Shown: in pieces, positions 17,483 through 26,809 of the stretch | How positions within the stretch are numbered: the first letter of the stretch is position 1 | Layout: each line of letters starts with the position of its first letter | NCBI GenBank assembly: GCA_000612485.1 | Contig: CP007494.1 | Location: forward strand, 1,550,001-1,614,000 | Reading direction: 5' to 3' | Source: Bordetella holmesii ATCC 51541 | Lineage (GTDB): Bacteria > Pseudomonadota > Gammaproteobacteria > Burkholderiales > Burkholderiaceae_B | Length of the DNA: 64,000 nt | Translations under genes and position numbers: made by a program | Notes under the pieces: model-generated | Told to the model about the DNA's origin: nothing | Databases searched by the model: none | Seen by the model: the letters and a program-made list of their open reading frames with translations, nothing else

Positions 17483-19264
17483 GCGCTCAGGCCCGGCGCA
17501 GCCAGGCAGCGGCCGCAAATGATGCACGTATACTGGCGCTCTCCCTGAATTCACGCCCGGATATGATGGCCGCTGATCGACATAATCAGGTGAGCGACGC
17601 GCTCGCCAACGACGTAGTGGGGACCGGCCAGACCGTGCCGGCCATTGTGGCGCATGCCGTGGCGCTTTTTGCGGAAAGACCGTTTCTGGAGGTGGCCGGC
17701 GGCGCATGCGAGAGCTATGCACAGACCGGCCGGCACGTCACGGAGTTGGCCGCGCGATTGCATGGTCTGGGTGTGCGCGCCGGGCATCGGGTCTTGAGCA
17801 TGCTGTCCAACTCCCATGGCGCCGTGCACGCCTGGCTGGCGGCCAATCAGCTCAATGCCGTCGATGTCGGAATCAACACCGGATACAAGGGCGCAAGCCT
17901 GGAACATGCGGCGAATCTGAGCCAAGCCCAGGTGATGCTGACGACCGCAGCGTTTCTCCAGGTGATTCTGCCTTGCGCACCGCGGTTGACGCACTTGCGC
18001 ACCATCGTGCTGCTCGATGACGCTGTTTACGAAGGGAGCGTCCCCGACACTCTGCGGGTCGTTCGCTGTGCGGACCTCAGGGCAGCACCCATCCATGACA
18101 CATTGGCTCATCACGCCGAGCCGTCCGATATTGCGTCGATCATATACACGTCAGGCACCAGCGGTCCTGCCAAAGGTGTGCTGCTGCCGCATGCGCAGAT
18201 CGCTCTGCTGGCCAGGCGTTCGGCCGAGAAAATGGATCTCACCGAGCACGACGTTTTTTTCTCCTTCTATCCCATGTATCACATGGCGGGGAAATTCATG
18301 TCGGTGCTCGCCACCATGGTGGCTGGCGGCAAGGTCGTGCTGGACTCGGGCTTCGATGCCAGCCAATGGCTGGGCCGCATTCGTGACTACGGCGCCACCG
18401 TGACCGCCGCGCATGGACCGATGCTCGAGATGGTCTACGCCCAACCCCCCCTCGCCTGCCGACAGCCAGCACCAGCTCAGGTTGATACGCACCGCACCCT
18501 TTCCCAAACGTATTGCCGCCGCTTTCGAACAGCGCTTTAGCGTGCGGGGCATGGAGGTCTGGGGTATGACGGAAATCGGGATTCCCTGTTGGACGGATCA
18601 TCGCGAAGCATTACAGGTGGGCTCCTGCGGCCGGGTCGACGAGGAAAACTTCGAACTCGCCGTGCTCGATGTCTGCGACCGTCCGGTTCCTGCCGGCCAG
18701 GTCGGTGAGTTTGCGGTTCGCCCGCGCCATCCCTGGACGACGATGCAAGGTTATCTGGGTATGCCGGAGCAGACCGTGCAGGCCTGGCGCAACTTGTGGT
18801 TTCACACCGGCGACTGCGGCTATGTGGATCAGTCGGGCGCGGTGTATTTTGTGGACCGGGCCAAGGAACGCATCCGTCGGCGCGCCGAGAATATTTCGGC
18901 CAGTGATATCGAGGCCGCCGCCCTGCTGCATCCGGACATCGTCGAATCGGCTGCGGTCGGTGTGGATTCTGGCTTCGAGGGCGACGATGATATATTGCTT
19001 TGCGTCGTCCCCAGGCCGGGCGTCAGCATGGATTACCTGGCGTTGCTGCGCTTTCTGATGGCCCAACTGCCGCACTTCATGATGCCGCGGTTCCTCTGTC
19101 AGATGACGGCCTTGCCGCGAACCGTTACCGGGAAACTGCAGCGTGTGTCGGTCAAAAACACCGCCTTGAGCCTGGAGTTGTGGGACCGCAAGCGTGAGGG
19201 GGTCAACTTACGCGACCTGATGGACCGGCCAAACGCGGCCGAGGATGCTCGGCCTGCCGTGTGA
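17479..19264 (+). pseudogene. Acyl-CoA synthetase (AMP-forming), frameshifted in a C7 run
   Basis: An ANL-superfamily ligase that would activate a carboxylic acid via an acyl-adenylate. The first frame carries the P-loop IIYTSGTSGPAKGVLLPH and PMYHMAGKFMSVLATM. The second, from about 18445, carries VWGMTEIGIP, HTGDCGYVDQSGAVYFVDRAKE, RRAENISASDIEAAALLHP and the terminal Lys motif TVTGKLQR. The frames join at a run of seven C (18445-18451). Six would restore GPMLEMVYAQPPSPADS and one continuous protein of about 594 residues. The break could be mutation, phase variation or a base-call error. It starts by ATGA overlap with the CoA-transferase. Confidence 0.88.
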
Positions 19265-19291
19265 TGGCGGGACTTTCTGGCTGATTCAGCG

Positions 19292-19905
19292 ATGGCAAAG
19301 AAAAAACAAGACAGCGAAGCGAGCGTAGAGAAAATCGAGCGGGCAGCTCTGATGCTTTTTGCGCGCAAGGGTTACACCGAAACCAGCCTGGAGCAGGTCG
19401 CGGATGAGGCCGGTTTCACCAAAGGGCGGTCTATTACTATTTCAAGACCAAGGAAGCCCTGCTGGTGTATTTGCTGGATCGGATCCGCGAGCGCTCCATT
19501 GTGCTGACGCAACAGCATATCCGCGAGCTCACATGCAGCGCCGTGGAGAAACTGGTCGCCTTTGTGCAGAAACAGGCGGGCTGGGCCGCCAAGTATCCGG
19601 ATGATCTGGTGATCCTGATCCTGACCAGCCTGCAGTTTCGTGAGACGGATACCCCAGCCAGGCAGGCCGTGCGGGCCTACTACGCCATCATGACCGAGGT
19701 GTTGACCGAAATCTTCACTGCCGGCGTGCACAAGGGTGAGCTGTCCAGAACCTTGGACATCGAAACCACGGTGCTGGCCAATATGGCCCGCCATGACGGC
19801 AATATGCTGCTGTGGTACCGCAGCGGCCGGGACCCGGCAGTCGGCAGAATGCTGACGCAGTCGTCCTGCAATGCGGTCCGTCAGTTCGGGGCGAACGCGA
19901 TGTAA
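19292..19905 (+). pseudogene. TetR-family regulator, one-base frameshift in the HTH
   Basis: The N-terminal part (AALMLFARKGYTETSLEQVADEAGFTKG) is a TetR HTH. At 19424-19426 the run aaagggcggtc is one G short. The expected frame gives GAVYYYFKTKEALLVYLLDRI and continues through the ligand domain to 19905 (about 204 residues if repaired). It is 27 bp downstream of the acyl-CoA synthetase, so it was probably co-transcribed and is the likely autogenous or pathway repressor of the 12.9-19.9 kb operon. As written, the protein ends shortly after the recognition helix and would not be functional. Confidence 0.85.
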
Positions 19906-19953
19906 TTCAAATGGGCGGGCCCACCGGTCAGCGCACCGCGAGCGTGCGTCCGC

Positions 19954-20856
19954 TCACCGGGTATTGAGTGCCTCTACTTGCTGACGTACCAGCATCTGCA
20001 GGAAGGTCTCGCATCCGGACTGCAAGGTCTCGAACGCCGAGGTGATGAGGTAGACCGCAACCGGAAAATCCAGATCCACCGGCCTGGCGACCAGCCCACT
20101 CCACAACTCCTCGTCGACGCAGAGCTCGTTGATGAGCGCCACACCCACGCCTTCGTGCACGAGTGCGCAGGCCTGCTCAGAGCGGTTGATTTCGACAAGA
20201 GGCGCATCTTCGACGCCAGCCGCACGCAGCCGTTCGCGGATCAATGCTCCTATGGGCATTTCTTGCTGATAGAGAATGAGGGGCAAGCCCGTCAGGTCTT
20301 CGAGCTTGATCAATCGGCGCTGCGACAATGGGTGGCCCTTCGGGACCGCGAGGCAGATCTTGCCATCGAACAAGGGTATGCAGCGTAGATTGGGGTGGTC
20401 AATAGGCCAGATCGACAGCGCAAAGTCGACCACCTTGCCTAGCAGATCAGCGGGCATTTCCTTGATCAAGCTGGTCTTGTATGAGAAGGCTGCCGGTGGC
20501 TGAGTGGCGAGATAGTGCTTGATCGCCTTTGGCACGACTCGCAGTCCAAGTGCCGGACTGCTCGAGAAGCTGATGCGCTCTTGCCGGTGACCTTTGAGAT
20601 TTTCCACCAGACCGTCGATCCGCGCCGCAGCGCTGTACAGATCATCGACCTCCCGGAAGATGACGCGCGCATTTTCGGTGGGTAACAGCGCTCCGACTTT
20701 GCGCTCGAATAATGGTAGGCCGAGGCTGGTCTCGATGTTGGCCAGAGTGCGGCTGACAACTGGCTGGGAAACGAACAGCATGCGCGCGGCTGCACTGGTC
20801 GAACCGGTCAGCATGACTGCCCGAAAAACTTCCATGTGGCGCAGCTTGAATTTCAT
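19954..20856 (-). CDS. LysR-type transcriptional regulator
   Basis: A 300-residue LTTR. The winged HTH is at residues about 4-62 (MEVFRAVMLTGSTSAAARML, VSQPVVSRTLANIE), followed by the periplasmic-binding-protein-like effector domain. The ATG at 20856 has a GAGGA site; upstream sequence in frame is not family-like. It is divergent from the CMD-dehydrogenase-Bug operon, with 126 bp between, the usual arrangement for an LTTR and its target. A GAACG/CGTTC inverted repeat (20916-20931) lies in that gap. The effector is probably an organic acid of the pathway; unknown. Confidence 0.9.
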   Translation of the reverse strand: MKFKLRHMEVFRAVMLTGSTSAAARMLFVSQPVVSRTLANIETSLGLPLFERKVGALLPTENARVIFREVDDLYSAAARIDGLVENLKGHRQERISFSSSPALGLRVVPKAIKHYLATQPPAAFSYKTSLIKEMPADLLGKVVDFALSIWPIDHPNLRCIPLFDGKICLAVPKGHPLSQRRLIKLEDLTGLPLILYQQEMPIGALIRERLRAAGVEDAPLVEINRSEQACALVHEGVGVALINELCVDEELWSGLVARPVDLDFPVAVYLITSAFETLQSGCETFLQMLVRQQVEALNTR

Positions 20857-20915
20857 TTTTGTCCTCTTTCGTCTATGTCTTGCAGCTATACCCGCCGCGT
20901 TAATTGCATATCTGC

Positions 20916-20931
20916 GAACGTGCCATCGTTC
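20916..20931. promoter_or_regulatory. Candidate LysR-type operator
   Basis: A GAACG-6 bp-CGTTC inverted repeat lies in the divergent gap between the LysR gene and the CMD operon. It is 52 bp from the target start, near the position where LTTRs usually bind relative to the promoter. Short arms; low certainty. Confidence 0.3.
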
Positions 20932-20982
20932 ATAGAATAGCCGCGAGGCGGCCGGATACGCAGGCCGCGACCAGGAGACAAC

Positions 20983-21372
20983 ATGAGTGACCTTCAAAAA
21001 TCGGGCCGTGATGTATTGCGCCGCGTGCTGGGTGAGCAGTACTTCGAGAAGCGCGAAGCTGGCCGAAATGCCTTTAATAACGACGCACGAGAACTCGTCG
21101 AGACCTATTGCTTTGGTGCCATATGGGGCCGTCCGGGGTTACCCGATCGCACCCGGAGTTTGATATTGCTCGGCATGTTGACCGCGCTGGGCAAGGGGGC
21201 TGAGTTGAAGATGCACGTCGTAGGCGCGCTCAACAACGGATGCACCGTGGAGGAAATCAAAGAGGTTTTGCTGCAGGCCATGGTTTATTGTGGAGTGCCT
21301 GCCGGCGTCGAAGCGTTCCGGGCGACGGAAGAGGTGCTTGCGGCTGAAAATCTGATCGAAAAGAAGGCCTGA
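20983..21372 (+). CDS. Carboxymuconolactone decarboxylase-family protein
   Basis: A 129-residue all-helical protein of the CMD/PcaC family (length 120-135). The motif region GAIWGRPGLPDRTRSLILLGMLTALGK and the helix ELKMHVVGALNNGCTVEEIKEVLLQAMVYCGVPAG match PcaC-like decarboxylases. No CxxC pair is present, so it is not an AhpD-type peroxidase. An AGGAGA site precedes ATG 20983. It is followed 1 bp later by a 3-hydroxyisobutyrate dehydrogenase homologue. It could decarboxylate a muconolactone-like intermediate, but such family members next to Bug receptors are often uncharacterised. Confidence 0.85.
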   Translation: MSDLQKSGRDVLRRVLGEQYFEKREAGRNAFNNDARELVETYCFGAIWGRPGLPDRTRSLILLGMLTALGKGAELKMHVVGALNNGCTVEEIKEVLLQAMVYCGVPAGVEAFRATEEVLAAENLIEKKA

Positions 21373-21373
21373 T

Positions 21374-22255
21374 ATGCAGCGTATCGGGTTCATTGGATTG
21401 GGCGCCATGGGGTTGCCCATGGCTGTTAACCTGCTGGCCAAGGGCTATCCCGTCATCGGTTTCGATACACAGGATCGTCCCGCCTTCGTACAGGCAGGCG
21501 GGCGGGTGACGGGTACAGTTAAAGACCTGGTGGCCGAGGCGAACATCATCATCACCATGTTGCCCAATGGCCCGGCAGTCCTTGAGGTGGCCGAAAGTCA
21601 GGTGCTGGCTCACGCTCGGCGCGGACAAGTGCTCATCGATTGCTCGACCATCGGTGTACCGAGCGCACGGAAGTTGCATGCGATGGCGGCCGATCGGGGC
21701 GTCGCGGTGCTCGATGCACCTGTTACCGGCGGCGTGGCCGGTGCCCAGGCAGGAACCCTCACCATCATGGTTGGGGGCGACGAGACAGTCTTCGCTGGCA
21801 TGCGTGACGTCTTGTTAAGCATGGGCTCGAAGCTGGTGTATGCCGGTGCCGCGGGAAACGGTCAGGCCGTGAAAATCTGCAACAACATGGCCGCCGGAAT
21901 TATCAAGATTGCTATCAGTGAAGCCTTCGTTCTGGCACGACAGCTAGGCGTCGACGAAAAGATTTTCTTCGAAGTCGCCGCCGCAGGCAGCGCACAGTCG
22001 TTTGCGCTGACGCGCACCTGCCCCGTGCCAGGACTGGTGGAGAATTCTCCCAGCAGCCGCGACTACACCAACGGCTTCGCCACCAATCTGATGCTCAAGG
22101 ACATGGTTTTGGCGCAAGAAGCAGCCATGGCCAGTGGGGCTGCGACCGTTCTCGGAGGGGCGGCCACCCACCTTTATCAGCTGTGCGCCAATGCCGGTCT
22201 CGGTGAACGTGATAACGGCATCATCTACCAATATCTGTCGGGCAAGTCGGCATAA
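21374..22255 (+). CDS. 3-hydroxyisobutyrate dehydrogenase-family oxidoreductase, first copy
   Basis: A 293-residue NAD(P)-dependent beta-hydroxyacid dehydrogenase. The Rossmann motif GFIGLGAMGLPMAVNL is at the N-terminus; DCSTIGVPSARKL and DAPVTGGVAGAQAGTL bind substrate; the catalytic Lys is in GNGQAVKICNNM. The C-terminal half is the helical dimerisation domain. The family oxidises or reduces 3-hydroxyisobutyrate, tartronate semialdehyde, succinate semialdehyde and similar compounds. It lies between the CMD protein and a Bug receptor in one operon, so the receptor's ligand may feed it. Exact substrate not determined. Confidence 0.88.
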   Translation: MQRIGFIGLGAMGLPMAVNLLAKGYPVIGFDTQDRPAFVQAGGRVTGTVKDLVAEANIIITMLPNGPAVLEVAESQVLAHARRGQVLIDCSTIGVPSARKLHAMAADRGVAVLDAPVTGGVAGAQAGTLTIMVGGDETVFAGMRDVLLSMGSKLVYAGAAGNGQAVKICNNMAAGIIKIAISEAFVLARQLGVDEKIFFEVAAAGSAQSFALTRTCPVPGLVENSPSSRDYTNGFATNLMLKDMVLAQEAAMASGAATVLGGAATHLYQLCANAGLGERDNGIIYQYLSGKSA

Positions 22256-22283
22256 GACCGCCACAGGCCCTGAGGAGACACAA

Positions 22284-23252
22284 ATGAACGGCATGAAGAA
22301 AACCCTGGTTGCAGCGGCTCTGTTCGCTGCTTCAACCAGCACCTGGGCTCAGGACACTTATCCGACGAGACCCGTTTCCATCGTGGTTGGCTTTGCCGCG
22401 GGAGGCAGCACGGACTTGCTGGCACGAACGTTGGCCAAAGAGCTTTCCGATCAGCTCAAGCAGTCTTTTATCGTGGAGAACAAGCCCGGAGCCAATAGCA
22501 ACGTGGCGCATACCTATGTGGCTCGGGCTGCAGCAGACGGCTACACGCTGCTGATGGTTCCCTTCGGATTGGCCGTCAATCAGTATTTGTACAAGGGCCA
22601 GAAGTACACGCTCGACAGCTTCGCGCCCATCGCGCTTGTCGCGCAGGTTCCTAACGTTCTTGTGGTCAACAAGAACCTGCCTGTGAGTGACGTCAAGGGA
22701 TATGTCGAGTACTCCAAGGCGAATCCCAAAGCCGTGTCCTATGGATCGCCCGGCGTTGGATCTTCGCTTCATCTTGGCGGAGAACTGTTTCGGCAGGCCA
22801 CCGGCGCGGAGATACTCCATGTCCCCTTCAATGGAAGTGGTCCGTCGTTGATGGCGGTACGAGCCGGCGACGTCACCTCGGCATTCGATAACTTGTCGAC
22901 GGCCGCGCCCATGATCCGCAATGGCGACCTGAAAGCGCTGGCCGTCACCGGGGCCAAGCGATCCGATGCATTCCCCGAACTGCCGACCGTCGCCGAGTCA
23001 GGTTATCCGCAGTACGAGATCTCCTCGTATTTTGGCCTGGCAGCGCCGGCAGGTACGCCGCCGGCTGTTGTGGAGAAGTTGAACGCCGCCGTCATGAAAG
23101 CTGTGGCGAGCCCCGCATTTCAGGCGCAGTTCAAAACCTTGGGCGCTTATGTGGATCCGAATACCCCAGCCGAGTTCTCGGCATTCCTGAACAAGGAGAG
23201 CGAAAAATGGAAGAAGGTGGTCGAGACGTCGGGCATCGATCTGTCGAACTGA
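22284..23252 (+). CDS. Bug-family (TTT) periplasmic solute-binding receptor
   Basis: A 322-residue secreted receptor with signal peptide MKKTLVAAALFAASTSTWAQ. The Bug core follows: YPTRPVSIVVGFAAGGSTDLLA, FIVENKPGANSNVAHTYVARA, DGYTLLMVPFG, ILHVPFNGSGPSLMAVRAGDV and DLKALAVTGAKRSDAFPELP. A TGAGGAG site precedes the ATG. It closes the CMD-dehydrogenase operon 28 bp downstream of the dehydrogenase and is likely under the divergent LysR regulator at 19954. The ligand is presumably a carboxylate consumed by those enzymes. Confidence 0.92.
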   Translation: MNGMKKTLVAAALFAASTSTWAQDTYPTRPVSIVVGFAAGGSTDLLARTLAKELSDQLKQSFIVENKPGANSNVAHTYVARAAADGYTLLMVPFGLAVNQYLYKGQKYTLDSFAPIALVAQVPNVLVVNKNLPVSDVKGYVEYSKANPKAVSYGSPGVGSSLHLGGELFRQATGAEILHVPFNGSGPSLMAVRAGDVTSAFDNLSTAAPMIRNGDLKALAVTGAKRSDAFPELPTVAESGYPQYEISSYFGLAAPAGTPPAVVEKLNAAVMKAVASPAFQAQFKTLGAYVDPNTPAEFSAFLNKESEKWKKVVETSGIDLSN

Positions 23253-23341
23253 TGGCGTACGGTGTGCGGTGCGGTGAGTCGGTGGTGACGCACCGGTGAG
23301 CGACGTCAAGCCCAAGAGCCTGGGATCGGCCTACTTCCGGT

Positions 23342-23364
23342 CTGAGGCTTTTTTTACGCCTCGG
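23342..23364. terminator. Weak stem-loop between convergent genes
   Basis: CTGAGGC pairs with GCCTCGG (one G-U pair) around a 9-base T-rich loop, in the 208-bp gap between the Bug gene and the convergent LysR gene. The T-run is in the loop, not after the stem, so termination is uncertain. Nothing else recognisable is in this gap. Confidence 0.3.
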
Positions 23365-23460
23365 CCGGTAACCCCCTGTCTTGTCGCGCGTTGCACTTCG
23401 TAGCGCTGCGCTGGCGTGGCAGGGGGGCGGCCGGCGCGAAAGCTGGAGGTGTTCGCAGCA

Positions 23461-24417
23461 CTACGATGGCGTAATCCGTTCGTTGGACGACTCCCGCAGG
23501 CAGGCGGCGAACAACGCCACCGCGGGGGTGATGGTGTCCGCGCGCCAGTAGAGGATGGCTTCGCCCAGGGGGGCGAGCGGTTCGAGCGGCAGCACTCGCA
23601 TGGAGCCGCGCTGCACATAGCGCTTGGCCAAGGACAGGGGCAGGATGGAGATATAGTCCCCCCGCCGCAGCAACGACAGGTTCAGTGCCAGCGAGCTGGA
23701 CTCAATGGCGGGCTGGCCGAGTGTCACGCCATGCTCGGCCAGCGCCTGCATCATGGTGGCGTAGGCCGGCGAGGCTCGCATCGGGGTGATCCAGCGCGCG
23801 TCTTGCAGATCCTGTGTCCGGACTACGGTGTCACTGCCTCCGAGGGGATGGTGGGATCCGACGACGAAGACGAACGGTTCGTGGTGCAGAGATTCTTGCC
23901 GCATTTCCGGGATGGTGCCCGCGACGCGATTGCGGCCCAGCGCGAGGTCCAGATTGCCCTCGTCCATCATCTTGAGCAGCCGGTCCAGCGTGGACTCGAC
24001 AAAGGACAACGTGGCCGTGGGGGCGCGCCGAGTGAAAAGCTCCACGGCATGCTCGATGACCGGCTGGGGAATGGTGACGACAGCTCCCAGGCGGACGTGG
24101 CCGGCGGTGCCCGCACTCAGGGCGCTGACATCACGTTGCGCTAATTCGAGTTGCCGCAGAATTTCGCGGCCACGCTCGACGAGTACCTGCCCGATGCTGG
24201 TCAGTTCCACCGCGTTACCGGCGCGGCGGGTTACAGCCGCACCCAGTGCCTCTTCGATCTCGGCAATCTGTTTGGAGATGGCAGGCTGCGTCACGTGGAA
24301 GGCCGCTGCCACGCGCGTGACCTGATGCAGTTCGGCCAGGCTGACCAACATGCGCAAATGCCCGAGCTTCAGTCCGCTGCGAAAGAAACGTTCCAGGGAA
24401 GCGTCAGGAGCTGGCAT
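23461..24417 (-). CDS. LysR-type transcriptional regulator
   Basis: A 318-residue LTTR with HTH at residues about 17-75 (LKLGHLRMLVSLAELHQVTR, HVTQPAISKQIAEIEEAL) and an effector domain ending near RADTITPAVALFAACLRESS. It resembles GbpR/CbbR-like regulators of sugar-acid genes. The start at MPAPDASLER is preferred: GAAAGG lies upstream, while the in-frame codon 33 bp earlier has no site. It is divergent from the MFS-SDR-IlvD operon. A perfect 18-bp palindrome at 24452-24469, 35 bp from its start, is the probable operator. Confidence 0.88.
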   Translation of the reverse strand: MPAPDASLERFFRSGLKLGHLRMLVSLAELHQVTRVAAAFHVTQPAISKQIAEIEEALGAAVTRRAGNAVELTSIGQVLVERGREILRQLELAQRDVSALSAGTAGHVRLGAVVTIPQPVIEHAVELFTRRAPTATLSFVESTLDRLLKMMDEGNLDLALGRNRVAGTIPEMRQESLHHEPFVFVVGSHHPLGGSDTVVRTQDLQDARWITPMRASPAYATMMQALAEHGVTLGQPAIESSSLALNLSLLRRGDYISILPLSLAKRYVQRGSMRVLPLEPLAPLGEAILYWRADTITPAVALFAACLRESSNERITPS

Positions 24418-24451
24418 GGCGTGCCTTTCGGGCAGGTTGAGCAGCGGCAAT

Positions 24452-24469
24452 CATAACCAAATGGTTATG
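24452..24469. promoter_or_regulatory. Perfect LysR-type palindrome
   Basis: CATAACC-AAAT-GGTTATG, in an AT-rich island of the 257-bp gap between the LysR gene and the sugar-acid operon. It has the size and ATAAC/GTTAT symmetry of LTTR recognition sites. A second hairpin, CGTGCC-ATGA-GGCACG at 24639-24654, is in the operon leader just upstream of the ribosome-binding site. Confidence 0.55.
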
Positions 24470-24674
24470 TTTTTGGCGGGAACGGTGATTTGTTCTCCGA
24501 GAGCGGCAATCGTAATCTTGCGGCGGAAAGCACAACTGCGCGGGACGATCGGGCAGCTGCAGGCGGCCTCGAGGGCCGGCCGGCGGGCTCGGGCTGCGAG
24601 GCCACATATAACCAACGCGGGGTGCTGCGACGAAACGACGTGCCATGAGGCACGCATCTACGGAGACAGTATTC

Positions 24675-26003
24675 ATGAGCTCGTCCCTTACCGGCGGCGC
24701 ACCCGTGCGCGCTGGCGTGAGCGCAACCGCCGACGCCGGCGCGCGCGATGCCCTGTATCGCAAACTCACGCTGCACTTGATCCCCTTTCTGTTTCTGGCC
24801 TTTATCGTGGCCTATATCGACCGGGTGAACATCAGCTTTGCCAAGCTGCAAATGCTCTCCGATCTGTCGTTGTCTGAGACGGTTTATGGGGCCGGCGCCG
24901 GCATGTTCTTTCTTGGCTATTTCATCTTTGAGGTGCCAAGCAATCTGATCCTGCATCGGGTGGGTGCGCGGATGTGGATTGCGCGCATCATGGTGACCTG
25001 GTCGATCATCTCCTGTTTGACGATGTTCACGCAGGGCGCGACGTCCTTTTATGTGCTGCGCTTCTTGCTGGGCGTGGCCGAGGCGGGTTTCTTCCCAGGC
25101 ATCGTGTTGTATCTGGCGACCTGGTTTCCCTCCAGCCGCCGGTCGCAGATCATTGCACTGTTCATGGTCGCAATCCCGGTGTTCGGGGCTATCGGCGGCC
25201 CCCTGTCCGGCTGGATCATGCAGAGCTTTGGCGGGGTGCATGACCTCGCGGGCTGGCAGTGAATGTTTCTGATCGAGGGCATTGCCTCACTGCTGGTGGG
25301 TATTGCCGCGTTTTTCGTGTTGCAGGATCGCATCGAAACCGTAAAGTGGTTGAGCGACGATGAGAAACGTCTGCTGGCCGACGGCCTGGCCGCCGATGCG
25401 GGCACGCGAGCCAATCACAGTGTGCGCGAGGTGTTTCGCAATCCCAAGGTGTGGTTGCTCAGTGTGTTGTACTTCTGCATTGCCATGGGCAATTATGGTC
25501 TGGTGTTCTGGCTGCCGACCATGATCCGATCCACAGGAGTGGCCGATCTGGGCAATATTGGTTTGCTGTCGGCCGTGCCGTCGCTGATCAGCGCGGTGGC
25601 CATGATTCTGATCGCCCGCCACGCCGACCGCCACAATGAGCGCCGCTGGCATGTGGCGATCTGCTGTCTGTTGGGCGCCGGAGGCATGCTGGCATCGGTA
25701 CTGCTGGTCGATCATATGGTCTGGTCCATTGTGGCGCTGATCGTGGCTGCGATCGGTATCAATTCCATCGCGCCGGTGTTCTGGGGAATTCCGACCGCCA
25801 TGGTCGGCGGCGCCGCTGCGGCCGCGGCCATTGCGCTGATCAATTCCATCGGCAATCTGGCCGGTTTCGCCAGCCCCTACCTGATCGGCTTTCTGAAGGA
25901 CAGCACGGGTCAATTGCTGCCGGGCATGATCGTGCTCGCGTTGGCTCTTGTCTGCGGCGCGGTGATTTCGGTGTCGATGAAGCCCGTGCGGAGCGCCTCG
26001 TGA
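24675..26003 (+). pseudogene. MFS transporter (anion:cation symporter type), interrupted by an in-frame TGA
   Basis: Read through, a 442-residue 12-helix major facilitator of the ACS family (tartrate, 4-hydroxyphenylacetate and phthalate permease type). TM1 contains AYIDRVNISFAKLQM; the loop 2-3 motif reads NLILHRVGARMWIARIMVTW; TM5 contains GVAEAGFFPGIVLYLATWFP. After GGVHDLAGWQ the frame meets TGA (25260-25262) and continues in the same frame MFLIEGIASLL; relatives have Trp there, so this is TGG to TGA. Only five or six helices would be made. A GGAGA site lies before ATG 24675. Its stop overlaps the SDR start. The operon's uptake step is presumably lost. Confidence 0.88.
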
Positions 26004-26779
26004 GCGCGCCCGTTTGCCTGGTCACCGGCGGGGCGACAGGCATCGGCGCGGCCACGGCCCTGCGCTTTGCGCGTGAAGGCTGGGCCGTGGCGATCACGAA
26101 TTTTGATGACAGTACCCGGCCGGCGGCCCAAGCCACGGCCGCCGAATGCCATGCCCGGGGCGCTGACGCGGTGATCCTCGATGCCGATGTTGGCCAGGAT
26201 CAGGATTGCCGCTCGTTGGTGCAGACGGTGGCGCAGCGCTGGGGCCGGCTGGATTGTCTGGTCAATAGCGCGGGTACGACCCGAGTCATTGCGCACGCAG
26301 ACCTCGACGGCGTCGACGCCGAGGAGTTCGAGCGCGTCTATCGCGTCAACCTGATCGGGATGTTTCAGATGACGCGCGCCGCAGCGGATCTGTTGCGCAC
26401 GCGTGCGGCGCATGAATGCTCGGCAGCGGTGATCAATATCTCGTCGCTTGCCGCCTTGAATGGGACGGGCTCCTCCATCGCGTATGCCGCCTCCAAGGGT
26501 GCGGTGAATGCGCTGACGTTGTCGCTGGCGCGCACACTGGCTCCGCAGGTGCGGGTCAATGCGATTGCGCCAGGGATGGTGGATGACGGCCTGCTGCGGC
26601 GCACCCTCGGCGACGAGGCATATGCCCGCGTACTGACCAGCATGCGGGAGAACGCGCCGCTCAAGCGGGTGGCATCGCCGGGTGAAATCGCGGACCTGTG
26701 CTGGTTTCTGGCTGCGCAGGCGCCGGCCATGACGGGCCAGGTGCTGGCGATTGAGAACGGCCTGTTGTTGAACACATGA
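26000..26779 (+). CDS. Short-chain dehydrogenase/reductase
   Basis: A 259-residue classical SDR. It has the NAD(P)-binding LVTGGATGIGAATALRFA, NSAGTTRVIAHADL, the catalytic Ser in INISSLAALNG, the YAASK catalytic pair, and VNAIAPGMVDDGLL. The Asn-Phe-Asp after the second strand favours NAD or mixed cofactor use. The GTG start overlaps the MFS stop (GTGA). In this operon it most likely oxidises a sugar or sugar acid at the start of a non-phosphorylative route, but a 3-oxoacyl reductase role cannot be ruled out by sequence alone. Confidence 0.87.
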   Translation: MSAPVCLVTGGATGIGAATALRFAREGWAVAITNFDDSTRPAAQATAAECHARGADAVILDADVGQDQDCRSLVQTVAQRWGRLDCLVNSAGTTRVIAHADLDGVDAEEFERVYRVNLIGMFQMTRAAADLLRTRAAHECSAAVINISSLAALNGTGSSIAYAASKGAVNALTLSLARTLAPQVRVNAIAPGMVDDGLLRRTLGDEAYARVLTSMRENAPLKRVASPGEIADLCWFLAAQAPAMTGQVLAIENGLLLNT

Positions 26780-26809
26780 TCGCCGTGGCGACACTTAAGG
26801 ATGCTGACC

